This document shows positions 17,938 through 27,170 of a DNA stretch of 64,000 nt, one piece after another. A model generated the notes under the pieces. The model saw nothing but the letters and a program-made list of their open reading frames with translations, was not told where the DNA came from and did no database searches. The DNA comes from JANNPJ01 sp965200525 (lineage in GTDB: Bacteria > Actinomycetota > Actinomycetes > Actinomycetales > Kineosporiaceae): the NCBI GenBank assembly GCA_965200525.1, contig OZ241368.1, positions 3,410,001 to 3,474,000 on the forward strand, written 5' to 3'. The translations under genes and the position numbers were made by a program. Position 1 is the first letter of the stretch, and each line of letters starts with the position of its first letter.

Positions 17938-17956
17938 TTAGGTGAGGCTTGCCTTA
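17938..17956. promoter_or_regulatory. DtxR/IdeR-type iron box
   Basis: TTAGGTGAGGCTTGCCTTA matches the consensus TTAGGTTAGGCTAACCTAA at 15 of 19 positions and overlaps the -10 box of the cysteine-rich protein gene. In this family Fe(II)-loaded repressor blocks transcription, so the gene should be induced by iron limitation. Confidence 0.7.
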
Positions 17957-17990
17957 CTGCATAGCCCGGACGGGCAGCAGAATCCTGTGG

Positions 17991-18806
17991 TCAGTAGTCG
18001 CCCGCCGTCAGGCCCGCGTCGTCGTCCGAGTCCGAGGTCGGCACCACCAGCAGGGTGCCGACCTTGCTGTGCAGCACCCGCTGCGCGTCGGCGTGCAGGT
18101 GGTCGTCGGTGACCAGCACGTCGACGTCGTCCAGCCGGGCGATCGAACTCAGGCCGACGACGTCCCACTTGGAGTGGTCGGCGACCACGATCAGCCGGCG
18201 GGCCGAGCGGACCATGGCCCGGTGGGTCTCGGCCTCGACCAGGTTGGGCGTGGTCAGCCCGGCCCGCTCGTCGATGCCGTGCACGCCGAGGAAGGTCCAG
18301 TCGACGTGCAGCGTGCTCAGCGAGGTGACCGCGACCGGCCCGACCAGGGAGTCGGACGGCGTCCGGGTGCCGCCGGTGAGGATGACGGTCAGGTCCTGCC
18401 GGCCCGAGGTGTGCAGGAGCTCGCCCACCGGCACCGAGTTGGTGACCACGGTCAGGTCGGGGATCGACAGCAGTTCGACGGCGACCGCGTAGGTGGTGGT
18501 GCCGCCCGAGATGGCCACCGAGTCGCCCGGCCCGACCAGGCTGATCGCGGCCCGGGCGATGGCCGCCTTCTCGCTCTTCTGCAGCTGGAACTTGGTCGCG
18601 AACCCGGGCTCGTCGGCGGCCCGCCCGGCCAGCGCGGTGGCCCCGCCGTGCACCCGGGCCACCTTGCCCTTGCGGGCGAGGGTCGAGATGTCGCGCCGGA
18701 CAGTCATGTCGGAGACGCCGAGCAGGTCGACCAGATCGCTGACCCGGGCCCCGCCGGCCGACTGGACCAGCTCGAGTATTCGCTGCTGCCGTTGTCTGGC
18801 CAGCAT
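17991..18806 (-). CDS. DeoR/GlpR-family regulator of the galactoside unit
   Basis: A 271-residue protein: N-terminal DeoR HTH (RQQRILELVQSAGGARVSDLVDLLGVSDMTVRRDISTL, residues about 6-43) and a C-terminal sugar-phosphate sensor domain (GDSVAISGGTTTYAVAVEL, NSVPVGELL, VILTGGTRTPSDSLVGP, VVADHSKW). Its ATG shares one base with the GH42 stop (TGATG), so both are co-transcribed. The effector is probably a phosphorylated sugar. TCAAC repeats upstream of the GH42 gene are candidate binding sites. Confidence 0.92.
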   Translation of the reverse strand: MLARQRQQRILELVQSAGGARVSDLVDLLGVSDMTVRRDISTLARKGKVARVHGGATALAGRAADEPGFATKFQLQKSEKAAIARAAISLVGPGDSVAISGGTTTYAVAVELLSIPDLTVVTNSVPVGELLHTSGRQDLTVILTGGTRTPSDSLVGPVAVTSLSTLHVDWTFLGVHGIDERAGLTTPNLVEAETHRAMVRSARRLIVVADHSKWDVVGLSSIARLDDVDVLVTDDHLHADAQRVLHSKVGTLLVVPTSDSDDDAGLTAGDY

Positions 18807-20848
18807 CAGTCGCCCTCCCGAACCACGGCGCTGCCCCCGGCCTGCACCGTGAGTCCTCCGCCCACCTCGGCCTCGGAGACCAGATCGTACCCGCTGGCCG
18901 CCACGGTCACCGCGTTCCGGGTGTGGTTGAGCACAAACAGGTACGACGCCTCGGCCCCCCGGCGGCGGACCACCTCGACCCCCGGTGGCGCCTCGACCGG
19001 CGGGTGCAGGTCGGCCGCCTGCCGGACCCGGTCCAGCAACGCCCCCAGCGAGGGTTCGTCCAGGGCGGTGCCGACATACCAGGCGGCCCCGCCGAGACGG
19101 CCCACCGGATGGCGGGTGACGGCCGGCTGCCCGGCCACCGGCCCGTCCTGGTACCGGGCGATCGCCTCGGCGCCGTCGAGCCGGGTGAGCTCAGTCCAGG
19201 TGCCGCCGCTCCAGGCGGCGTCCGGCCCCTCGATCCGGACGGCGGTGTCCGGGGCCAGCGGAAAGATCTCCTCGCTGCTCAGGCCCAGCAGTTGCCGGAA
19301 TGCGCCCGGGTAGCCGCCGAGCCGGACGTGGTCGTCGGCGTCCACCAGGCCGGAGCAGAACGTGATCACCAGCTGGCCGCCACCCTCGACGAAATCGGTC
19401 AGCCGGCGGACGGTTTCGTCGTCCGCCAGGTACAGGGTGGGAACCACGACCAGGCGGTAGGCGGACAGGTCGGCGCCCGGGCGGACGCCGTCCGTGGTGA
19501 TGCCGAGCCGCCACAGCGCGTGGTGCACGGCCAGCGGCTGCTCGGTGTAGGCGAAGCCGGTCGGGTGCGAGGACTGGTCCCAGGCCCAGCCGGCCTGCCA
19601 GTCGAACATCACCGCGGCCCCGGCCTCGACCCGGCTGCCGGCCAGCTCGCCCGCCCGGCCGAGGACGGCGCCCAGTTCGACCACCTCGCGCCAGATCTTG
19701 GTATCGGTGCCGGCGTGCGGCAGCAGGGCCGAGTGCCACTTCTCGCCGCCGGCGGCGCCGGCTCGCCACTGGAAGAAGCCGACGGCGTCCGCTCCCCGGG
19801 CGACATGACCAAGGCTGTTGCGCAGCAACTGGTTCGGCGCCTTGGCGAAGTTGACTGGTTGCCAGTTGACCGCGCTGGTCGAGTGTTCCATCAGGAACCA
19901 GGGCCCACCGTCGGCCAGGCCCCGGGTGAGATCGCCGCAGAACGCCAGCTCGGCCGGCTGGGCGCCGGCCGGGTCGAGCCGGCCGTCCAGGTAGTGGTCC
20001 TGGGAGATCAGGTCCTGCTCGGGAGCCCAGTGCCAGTAATCCATCCCGGTGACCGCCGGCATCACCATGAAGTTGGTGGTCACCGGAACCCCCGGGCTGA
20101 GCCGGCGCAGCAGGTCGCGCTCGGCCACGAATCCGGCCAGCACCTCGTCGGAGCTAAACCGGGCGAAGTCGAGCGCCTGGGTCGGATTGGCGAAGGTGGT
20201 GGTCTGCCGGGGCGGCAGGATCTCCTCCCAGTCGTGGTACCACTGGCTCCAGAACGCCGTCCCCCAGGCGGTGTTCAGGGCCTGCAGGTCGCCGTAGCGC
20301 TCGCGCAGCCAGTTCCGGAACGCCGCCGCCGAGACCTCGCAGTAGCAGTGGATGTTGTGGCCGCCGAGCTCGTTGCTCACGTGCCACAGGGCCAGGGCCG
20401 GGTGGCCGGCGTAGCGGGTGGCCAGGGCCTCGACCATCGCCTGGGCGTGCTCGCGGAACACCGGCGAGCTGGGGCAGTAGTTCTGCCGGCTGCCCGGGTA
20501 GAGCCGGCGGCCGGAGTGGTCCACGATCAGGGTCTGCGGGTGGGCCCGGGAGAGCCAGGCCGGCGGCGAGGCGGTGGCGGTGGCCAGGTCGACCGCGATC
20601 CCGCCGGCGTGCAGCAGGTCGAGCACCCGGTCCAGCCAGTCGAACCGGAAGGTGTCCGGGGCCGGCTGCAGCAGGGCCCAGGAGAACACCCCGACGGTGG
20701 CGAAGCCGACGCCGGCCTCGCGCATCAGGTCGACGTCCTGGGCCCACACCTCCTCCGGCCACTGCTCCGGGTTGTAGTCACAGCCGAGGGCCAGGCCGGG
20801 AAGCGGCCAGGTGGGCCGGGGGGTTCCGGGGGTGTCGTCGTCGCTCAC
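18806..20848 (-). CDS. Beta-galactosidase, glycoside hydrolase family 42
   Basis: A 680-residue GH42 enzyme hydrolysing terminal beta-galactosides. The (beta/alpha)8 barrel starts at LGCDYNPEQWPEEVW. E160 in WHVSNELGG is the acid/base and E321 in FLMEHSTSAVNW is the nucleophile. The trimerisation and C-terminal beta domains follow. No signal peptide is present, so it works on imported sugars. GTG at 20848 is preferred; the only longer frame begins with TTG at 20884 inside the operator region. Divergent from the sugar ABC operon, co-transcribed with deoR. Confidence 0.92.
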   Translation of the reverse strand: MSDDDTPGTPRPTWPLPGLALGCDYNPEQWPEEVWAQDVDLMREAGVGFATVGVFSWALLQPAPDTFRFDWLDRVLDLLHAGGIAVDLATATASPPAWLSRAHPQTLIVDHSGRRLYPGSRQNYCPSSPVFREHAQAMVEALATRYAGHPALALWHVSNELGGHNIHCYCEVSAAAFRNWLRERYGDLQALNTAWGTAFWSQWYHDWEEILPPRQTTTFANPTQALDFARFSSDEVLAGFVAERDLLRRLSPGVPVTTNFMVMPAVTGMDYWHWAPEQDLISQDHYLDGRLDPAGAQPAELAFCGDLTRGLADGGPWFLMEHSTSAVNWQPVNFAKAPNQLLRNSLGHVARGADAVGFFQWRAGAAGGEKWHSALLPHAGTDTKIWREVVELGAVLGRAGELAGSRVEAGAAVMFDWQAGWAWDQSSHPTGFAYTEQPLAVHHALWRLGITTDGVRPGADLSAYRLVVVPTLYLADDETVRRLTDFVEGGGQLVITFCSGLVDADDHVRLGGYPGAFRQLLGLSSEEIFPLAPDTAVRIEGPDAAWSGGTWTELTRLDGAEAIARYQDGPVAGQPAVTRHPVGRLGGAAWYVGTALDEPSLGALLDRVRQAADLHPPVEAPPGVEVVRRRGAEASYLFVLNHTRNAVTVAASGYDLVSEAEVGGGLTVQAGGSAVVREGD

Positions 20849-21119
20849 CCTGGGAGCGTGATCGCCGGTCAACGCGAAAGTCAACAGATATCAACAGGCG
20901 ATTGTGAACGTTGATCGCTCTTGGGGAGCGCTCTCCAACCCACCGAAACCTTCCAATCCACCCATCCGGCCGCACACAGGCCCGAGTCTGCGTGTGTTAC
21001 GGATGGATAGCTTTCCTTGACAACGGTCTCGCGATTCCCTCAAGGTGTGCTTGATCCCGATCGTTCATGTGTGAATATGTTCGGATCGTTCATCGTTGCC
21101 CGTGCCAAAGGAGGCACCC
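20849..21119. promoter_or_regulatory. Divergent control region of the galactoside unit
   Basis: Three classes of candidate sites lie in this 271-bp gap. TCAACG/TCAACA occurs at 20869, 20881 and 20891 with an inverted GTTGAT near 20910, as expected for DeoR-type repeats. A near-perfect palindrome TTGGGGAGCGCTCTCCAA lies at 20921-20938, typical of LacI-family operators. A direct repeat GATCGTTCAT lies at 21059-21068 and 21084-21093, 25 bp apart, close to the ABC operon start. TTGACA at 21017-21022 and TATGTT at 21076-21081 are possible promoter elements but are not well spaced. Confidence 0.55.
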
Positions 21120-22478
21120 ATGTCCCGCCCCGACACCGAGGCCGAGTACCTGGCCCGCTTGGTCCCTTCGTCGGTATCGGGGGCGGTGATGGGACGCCGA
21201 TCGCTCTTCAAGGGTGCTGCGGCGGGGGCCGCTTTCGGCCTGCCCGCGCTGCTCGCCGCATGCGGCGGCGGCAGCTCCGCCGGTGGGGGAGGCGGTGCTT
21301 CGGGTGCTGCCTCCGGCACCCTCACCGTCGGGTCCAACGCCTCGGACCCGGTCCCGAAGCAGGCCCTGGCCGACGTGCTGACCGGTTTCAAGACCGCCGA
21401 CGCGAGCATCACCTCCAAGGTGAACACGGTCGACCACAACACGTTCCAGGAGAACATCAACAACTACCTCCAGGGCCGCCCGGACGACGTCTTCACCTGG
21501 TTCGCCGGGTACCGGATGCGCTTCTTCGCGGCCAAGGGCCTGATCGGCGACGTCAGCGACGTCTGGGACAAGCTCGACGGGTTCACCCCGGCCTTCAAGG
21601 CCGCCTCGACCGGTGACGACAAGAAGCAGTACTTCGTGCCGATCTCGTACTACCCGTGGGCGGTCTTCTACCGGAAGTCGGTCTGGAAGAAGTACGGCTA
21701 CACCGAGCCGAAGACCCTCGACGAGTTCACCGCGCTGTGCACCCAGATGAAGAAGGACGGGCTCACCCCGATCGCCTTCGCGGACAAGGACGGCTGGCCC
21801 GCGATGGGCACGTTCGACATTCTCAACCTGCGGATCAACGGTTACCAGTACCACGTCGACCTGATGGCCGGTAAGCAGTCCTGGGACTCCCCGCAGGTGG
21901 CCAAGGTGTTCGACACCTGGACCGGCCTGCTGCCCTTCCACCAGAGCGACTCGCTCGGCCGGACCTGGCAGGAGGCGGCCCAGAACCTGCAGCAGAAGAA
22001 GTCCGGGATGTACTTCCTCGGCCTCTTCGTGGCCCAGCAGTTCAGCGCGGCCGAGCAGGACGACATCGACTTCTTCAACTTCCCGGAGATCGACTCGACC
22101 ATCGGGGCGGGCGCGCTGGACGCCCCGATCGACGGCTGGATGATGGCCAAGAAGCCGAAGAACGAGGAGGCGGCCAAGGCGCTGCTGGGCTACCTCGGGG
22201 GCGCCGACGCCGGCGCGATCATCGCCAAGTCCGACCCGGGCACCCTGGCCGCCAACTCGAACGCCGACAAGACGGCCTACGGCGCGCTGAAGAAGAAGGC
22301 GGCCGACATCGTCGGCAACGCGACGTCCATCGCCCAGTTCCTGGACCGCGACACCCGGCCCGACTTCGCCTCCACGGTGATGATCCCGTCGCTGCAGAGC
22401 TACATCAAGAAGCCGGGCGACATCTCGTCGATCCTCAAAAGCATCGAGGCCCAGAAGAAGTCGATCTTCGCGTCCTGA
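21120..22478 (+). CDS. Sugar ABC transporter, extracellular substrate-binding lipoprotein
   Basis: A 452-residue family 1 binding protein. The N-terminus carries a twin-arginine-like motif (GRRSLFKGAA) and a lipobox ending LLAAC, so it is likely exported and lipid-anchored. DVFTWFAGYRMRFFAAKGLIGDVSDVWDKL and AVFYRKSVWKKYGYTEPKTLDEFTALC are typical of the family. ATG at 21120 follows AAAGGAGG with good spacing. It heads an operon with two permeases and a GH36 alpha-galactosidase and probably captures alpha- or beta-galactosides such as melibiose or raffinose. Confidence 0.93.
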   Translation: MSRPDTEAEYLARLVPSSVSGAVMGRRSLFKGAAAGAAFGLPALLAACGGGSSAGGGGGASGAASGTLTVGSNASDPVPKQALADVLTGFKTADASITSKVNTVDHNTFQENINNYLQGRPDDVFTWFAGYRMRFFAAKGLIGDVSDVWDKLDGFTPAFKAASTGDDKKQYFVPISYYPWAVFYRKSVWKKYGYTEPKTLDEFTALCTQMKKDGLTPIAFADKDGWPAMGTFDILNLRINGYQYHVDLMAGKQSWDSPQVAKVFDTWTGLLPFHQSDSLGRTWQEAAQNLQQKKSGMYFLGLFVAQQFSAAEQDDIDFFNFPEIDSTIGAGALDAPIDGWMMAKKPKNEEAAKALLGYLGGADAGAIIAKSDPGTLAANSNADKTAYGALKKKAADIVGNATSIAQFLDRDTRPDFASTVMIPSLQSYIKKPGDISSILKSIEAQKKSIFAS

Positions 22479-22502
22479 TCCGGATCGGAAGAGGAGTACG
22501 CG

Positions 22503-23468
22503 ATGGCCGACGCAACGCCCATACCCCCGGTCGCTGAGGCGGCCGTCGCGACGGCCGCGGAGGACGTGCCCCTGCGCGTCCCCCGCGGCAACCGGATCCG
22601 CCGGCTCGGTCGAGGTGACCGGCTCACCGTCAGCCTGATGGTCGTGGTCCCGACCGTGCTCGTGCTCGGGCTGGTCTGGGGCCCGGCCCTGGCCACGGTG
22701 ATCCTGTCGTTCACCAACTGGGACGGCATCGGCGGGCTGAGCACGATCAAGTTCGTCGGGGTGAAGAACTACCACGACGTGATCACGATCTACCCGCCGT
22801 TCAAGCCGGCGATCGAGCACAACCTGCTCTGGCTGGCCTTCCTGTTCCTGCTGCCGACCGTGTTCGGGATCTTCCTGGCCGTGCTGCTGGACAAGGAGGT
22901 GCGGGGGAGCCGGTTCTACCAGACCGCGCTCTACCTGCCGATCGTGCTGTCGCTGGCCCTGACCGGGTTCATCTGGCAGCTGATCTACTCCCGCGACGAG
23001 GGCCTGCTGAACGCCGTCCTGGGCACGCACGTGGACTGGTACGGCGATCCCAAGGTGAACATCTGGGCCGTGCTGGTCGCGGCGTCCTGGAAACACACCG
23101 GCTACATCATGTTGCTGTACCTGGCCGGGCTGAAGAGCGTGGACCCGTCGCTGCGGGAGGCGGCGGCGATGGACGGCGCCAGCGAGGTGCGCACCTTCTT
23201 CGGCGTCATCTTCCCGGTGATGCGGCCGATCAACGTGATCGTCCTGGTGGTCACCGTGATCGAGTCGCTGCGGGCGTTCGACCTGGTCTGGGTGATCAAC
23301 AACGGCCGTAACGGCCTGGAGCTGATCTCCACCCTGGTCGCCTCGAACGTGATCGGTGAGGCCAGCCGGATCGGGTTCGGCTCGGCCCTGGCCACCATGA
23401 TGCTGGTCATCTCGACCGTGTCGATCGGGATCTACCTGCCCACCCTGATGCGTGAGGACAAGCGATGA
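22503..23468 (+). CDS. Sugar ABC transporter permease (MalF-like)
   Basis: A 321-residue inner-membrane protein with about six helices. The EAA loop that contacts the ATPase is seen as EAAAMDGASEVRTFFGVIFPVMRPI. It follows the binding protein by 24 bp and overlaps the next permease by ATGA (23465-23468). No ATPase gene is present in the operon; a shared MsiK-type ATPase elsewhere is expected. Confidence 0.92.
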   Translation: MADATPIPPVAEAAVATAAEDVPLRVPRGNRIRRLGRGDRLTVSLMVVVPTVLVLGLVWGPALATVILSFTNWDGIGGLSTIKFVGVKNYHDVITIYPPFKPAIEHNLLWLAFLFLLPTVFGIFLAVLLDKEVRGSRFYQTALYLPIVLSLALTGFIWQLIYSRDEGLLNAVLGTHVDWYGDPKVNIWAVLVAASWKHTGYIMLLYLAGLKSVDPSLREAAAMDGASEVRTFFGVIFPVMRPINVIVLVVTVIESLRAFDLVWVINNGRNGLELISTLVASNVIGEASRIGFGSALATMMLVISTVSIGIYLPTLMREDKR

Positions 23469-24385
23469 CCGTCAGCGATATCGGCGCCCCGCCGGTCGTG
23501 GTGGACCGGGTGATTCCGCAGCCCCGCCGCAAGCCGCTCACCTGGAAACGCATCCTGCTGCAGGGATTTCTGATCACGGTCGCCCTCGGCTGGCTGTTCC
23601 CGCTGGCCTGGGCGGTGCTCAACTCGTTCCGCGACTACCAGTACACGGCCAAGCACGGGTACGTCTCGTTCGGCGGGTTCACTTTCCACAACTACTCCGA
23701 GGCCTGGTCGCGGGGCGATTTCGGGCACCACTTCCTGAACTCGGTGATCATCACCGTGCCGGCCGTCATCCTGACCCTGTTCTTCGCCTCGATGATCGCG
23801 TTCGTCCTGGCCCGGTTCAGTTTCAAGCTCAACCTGGCGCTGCTCGGGGTGTTCATCGCGGCCAACCTGCTGCCCCAGCAGGCCCTGCTGATCCCGCTGT
23901 TCCGGCTCTACCGCTCGGTGCCGCTGCCGTACTGGATGAGCGACTCGGGCCTGCTGCTGGACAGCTTCTGGGGCCTGATCCTGATCAACGTGGCCTTCCA
24001 GTCCGGGTTCTGCATCTTCGTGCTGAGCAACTACATGAAGGCCCTGCCGCACGAGCTCTACGAAGCGGCCCAGGTCGACGGGGCCAGCGCCTGGCGGCAG
24101 TACTGGCAGATCACCATGCCGCTGTGCCGCCCGGCCCTGGCCGCTCTGGCCACGCTCGAGTTCACCTGGATCTACAACGAGTTCTTCTGGGCCGTGGCCC
24201 TGATGACCTCGGGCGACAAGTTCCCGGTGACCAGTGCCCTGTCCAACCTGCGGGGCGAGTTCTTCACCGACAACAACCTGGTCTCGGCCGGCGCGACGAT
24301 CATCGCCCTGCCCACCGTGGTGATTTTCTTCCTGTTGCAACGACACTTCGTCTCGGGTCTGACCCTCGGCGCGAACAAGGGCTGA
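23465..24385 (+). CDS. Sugar ABC transporter permease (MalG-like)
   Basis: A 306-residue permease with about six helices and an EAA loop (YEAAQVDGASAWRQYWQITMPLCRPAL). It forms the second membrane subunit with the preceding gene, to which it is translationally coupled. The GH36 gene starts 5 bp after its stop. Confidence 0.92.
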   Translation: MTVSDIGAPPVVVDRVIPQPRRKPLTWKRILLQGFLITVALGWLFPLAWAVLNSFRDYQYTAKHGYVSFGGFTFHNYSEAWSRGDFGHHFLNSVIITVPAVILTLFFASMIAFVLARFSFKLNLALLGVFIAANLLPQQALLIPLFRLYRSVPLPYWMSDSGLLLDSFWGLILINVAFQSGFCIFVLSNYMKALPHELYEAAQVDGASAWRQYWQITMPLCRPALAALATLEFTWIYNEFFWAVALMTSGDKFPVTSALSNLRGEFFTDNNLVSAGATIIALPTVVIFFLLQRHFVSGLTLGANKG

Positions 24386-24390
24386 ACCAC

Positions 24391-26556
24391 ATGACCGACG
24401 CCGGACTGCTGCTGCTGCGGGCCGCCGGAACCGCCGTCCTGCTCGACCTGCGGCCCCGATCGGGCCCGGGCCTGCCCGAGGTGCTGCACTGGGGCAGCGA
24501 TCCCGGCCCGCTCGGGCCGGAGGAGCTCACCGCCCTGGCCGACAGCCTCGGCACCGGGGTCTCGCACAACGCCCCGGACGAGCCGTTCCGGCTCAGCCTG
24601 CTGCCGGCCGAGCCGGACGGCTGGGCCGGGCGGCCGGCGCTGGCCGGGCACCGGGAGGGGCACGCCGTCTTCCCCCGGTTCACGGTCACCGACCAGACCC
24701 TGACCGAGGACAGTGACGACGGCGCCGAGCTGGTGGTCATCGCCACCGCCGACGAGGCCGGCCTGGAACTGACCACCACGCTGCGGTTGGAGGCGGCCGG
24801 GGTGCTGCGGATCCGGCACGAGCTGACCAACACCGGGGACGGCGTCTACACCCTCGAGGGTCTGACCGCGGTGCTGCCGGTGCCCGACCAGGCCGGTGAG
24901 ATCCTCGACCTGACCGGCCGCTGGTGCCGCGAGCGCAGCCCGCAGCGCCAGCCGTTCCACCAGGGCAGCCGGGTCCGGGAGTCGCGCCGGGGCCGGACCG
25001 GGCACGACGCCAGCCTGCTGCTGGCCGCCGGCAGCGAGGGCTTCGGCTTCCGGCACGGCCAGGTCTGGGCCGTGCACGCTGCCTGGAGCGGCAACCACGT
25101 GCACCTGGCCGAGCGGTTGCCCGGCGGCGCCGGGCGAGCCGGTGACCGGGTGATCGGGGCCGGCGAGCTGCTGCTGGCGGGCGAGGTCCGGTTGCCGACC
25201 GATGCCTCGTACACCTCGCCCTGGGTGGTCTTCGCCTGGTCGGACGCCGGGCTGGACGGCGTCAGCAGCCGGCTGCACCGCTGGCTGCGGGCCCGGCCGA
25301 ACCACCCCGCCCGGCCCCGCCCGCTGGTGCTGAACACCTGGGAGGCGGTCTATTTCAACCACGACCACAACACCCTGGTCCGGCTGGCCGAGCAGGCCGC
25401 GGCGATCGGGGTGGAGCGGTTCGTGCTCGACGACGGCTGGTTCCTCGGCCGGCGCGACGACACCGCCGGGCTCGGCGACTGGTACGTCGACGCCGCGGTC
25501 TGGCCGGCCGGGCTGCGGCCGCTGGCCGACAAGGTCCGCGAGCTCGGGATGGAGTTCGGGCTCTGGGTCGAGCCCGAGATGGCCAACCCCGACTCGGACC
25601 TGGTTCGCGACCACCCGGACTGGGTGCTGGCCGCGGCCGGGCACTGGCCCACGCTGTCGCGCAACCAGGTGGTGGTCGACGTCGCCAATCCGGATGCCTA
25701 CGCCTATCTGCTGGAACGCCTGGACGCGCTGGTCGGCGAGCTCGACGTCGCCTACCTGAAGTGGGACCACAACCGCGACCTGCTGGAATCGGTGCACGCC
25801 GGCCACGCCGGGGTCCACGACCAGACGACGGCGGTCTACCGGTTGCTCGACGAGCTGCGCTCGCGCCATCCGGGGCTGGAGATCGAGTCCTGCTCCTCCG
25901 GTGGGGCCCGGGCCGACCTCGGCATCCTGGAGCACACCGACCGGGTTTGGGCCTCGGACACCAACGACCCGGTCGAGCGCCAGCCGATCCAGCGCTGGAC
26001 GTCGGCCCTGATCCCGCTCGAGCTGATCGGGGCCCACGTCGGCCCGCCGGTGGCCCACACCACCGGCCGGCCCTCGGACCTGAGCTTCCGCTGCGCGACC
26101 GCGTTGTTCGCCCACGCCGGGATCGAGTGGGACATCACCACCTGCACCGACGACGAGCTGGCCCGGCTGACCGCCTGGGCCGGCCTGTACCGGGAGCTGC
26201 GCCCGCTGCTGCACTCCGGTGACGTGGTGCGCGACGACCCGCTCGAGGAGGGCAGCTGGCTGCACGGCGTGGTGGCGGCCGACCGGTCCGAGGCGGTCTA
26301 CTCCTACCTGCGGCTGGAGACGTCGCCGTCCGCGGTGGGGGGCCGGATCCGCTTCCCGGGGCTCGACCCGCAGGCCCGGTACGAGGTCGTCCGGCGCGAC
26401 GAGGTCGGCGAGGCCGGGATCAAGCAGGTGCGGCTGCCGGACTGGTGGCAGGCCGGCCGGACCACGGCCCGGGGCGCCGTCCTGGAGCAGATCGGCCTGC
26501 CGGCCCCGATCCTCAACCCGGGCCAGGCCGTCGTCCTGCACCTGCGCGCCCTCTGA
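24391..26556 (+). CDS. Alpha-galactosidase, glycoside hydrolase family 36
   Basis: A 721-residue cytoplasmic enzyme that releases terminal alpha-galactose. An N-terminal beta-supersandwich domain precedes the catalytic barrel (NTWEAVYFNHDHN, FVLDDGWFLGRRDD, LWVEPEMANPDSDL). D459 in YLKWDHNRD is the nucleophile and D523 in ASDTNDPVERQ is the acid/base. The CSSGGARADLGIL segment is characteristic of GH36. No signal peptide. Together with the GH42 enzyme it would break down imported galacto-oligosaccharides. Confidence 0.93.
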   Translation: MTDAGLLLLRAAGTAVLLDLRPRSGPGLPEVLHWGSDPGPLGPEELTALADSLGTGVSHNAPDEPFRLSLLPAEPDGWAGRPALAGHREGHAVFPRFTVTDQTLTEDSDDGAELVVIATADEAGLELTTTLRLEAAGVLRIRHELTNTGDGVYTLEGLTAVLPVPDQAGEILDLTGRWCRERSPQRQPFHQGSRVRESRRGRTGHDASLLLAAGSEGFGFRHGQVWAVHAAWSGNHVHLAERLPGGAGRAGDRVIGAGELLLAGEVRLPTDASYTSPWVVFAWSDAGLDGVSSRLHRWLRARPNHPARPRPLVLNTWEAVYFNHDHNTLVRLAEQAAAIGVERFVLDDGWFLGRRDDTAGLGDWYVDAAVWPAGLRPLADKVRELGMEFGLWVEPEMANPDSDLVRDHPDWVLAAAGHWPTLSRNQVVVDVANPDAYAYLLERLDALVGELDVAYLKWDHNRDLLESVHAGHAGVHDQTTAVYRLLDELRSRHPGLEIESCSSGGARADLGILEHTDRVWASDTNDPVERQPIQRWTSALIPLELIGAHVGPPVAHTTGRPSDLSFRCATALFAHAGIEWDITTCTDDELARLTAWAGLYRELRPLLHSGDVVRDDPLEEGSWLHGVVAADRSEAVYSYLRLETSPSAVGGRIRFPGLDPQARYEVVRRDEVGEAGIKQVRLPDWWQAGRTTARGAVLEQIGLPAPILNPGQAVVLHLRAL

Positions 26557-26570
26557 ACGACCCGGCGGAG

Positions 26571-27089
26571 TCAGCCGCGGATCAGGGCCAGGGTGAAGGC
26601 CGCGGCGGCGCCGAGCGAGCTGAGCGCTCGCAGGTGGTTCCAGCGGGTCCAGCCGGTGGTGTACTCGTGCCAGCGGGCCGCCGCGTCGGCGTGGGCCGGG
26701 TCGAACTGGGCCAGCGAGTCGTTCAGTGGCACGTGGTAGGCCATGGTCAGGCCGATCGTGCCGATCAGGTACAGCCCGCCGCCGATCAGCAGCAGGGTCG
26801 AGACCCGGCTGTCGCGGTGCCGCAGCGCCGAGACGATCAGCGGCACGGTGGCGGCGGCGGTGCCGAAGATCAGCAGCATAAACGCCGGCCGCACCGCGGT
26901 CACGTTGATCGACTGCATGGCCGCGATCGCCTGGGCCGGCGGCAACCGGTCCAGGCCGCTCATCACGAAGGTCGAGAAGGCGAAGAACACGCCGCCGGCG
27001 AGGCCGCAGCCGAGCGCGGTGACCAGAGTCAGGTTCTGCAGGCCGGAAAGGTGCTGAAGTCCCGGGCTCACCGGGTGCGTCGTTGTCAT
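26571..27089 (-). CDS. DUF1772-family membrane protein
   Basis: A 172-residue protein with four transmembrane helices: GCGLAGGVFFAFSTFVMSGL near the N-terminus, then RPAFMLLIFGTAAATVPLIV, LLLIGGGLYLIGTIGLTMAYHVPLNDSL and a C-terminal helix. DUF1772 proteins include anthrone oxygenase-like enzymes, but most are uncharacterised. ATG at 27089 was chosen as the first Met before the conserved part. It is divergent from an AraC regulator that probably controls it. Confidence 0.8.
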   Translation of the reverse strand: MTTTHPVSPGLQHLSGLQNLTLVTALGCGLAGGVFFAFSTFVMSGLDRLPPAQAIAAMQSINVTAVRPAFMLLIFGTAAATVPLIVSALRHRDSRVSTLLLIGGGLYLIGTIGLTMAYHVPLNDSLAQFDPAHADAAARWHEYTTGWTRWNHLRALSSLGAAAAFTLALIRG

Positions 27090-27157
27090 GCCTCTATTCA
27101 CGGCCCTGGCGGTCAGACTCTCCATGGTTGCCCCGCGCAGATCCATTCGCGAGCGTC

Positions 27158-27170
27158 TAACCTGAGTCGA
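27158..27170 (+). promoter_or_regulatory. -10 box of the leaderless araC-type gene
   Basis: TAACCT at 27158-27163 ends 6 nt before the ATG at 27170. Confidence 0.55.

Noticed and set aside
24172..26541. A 789-codon minus-strand frame
   Set aside because: Antisense to the GH36 alpha-galactosidase, whose catalytic residues are intact.
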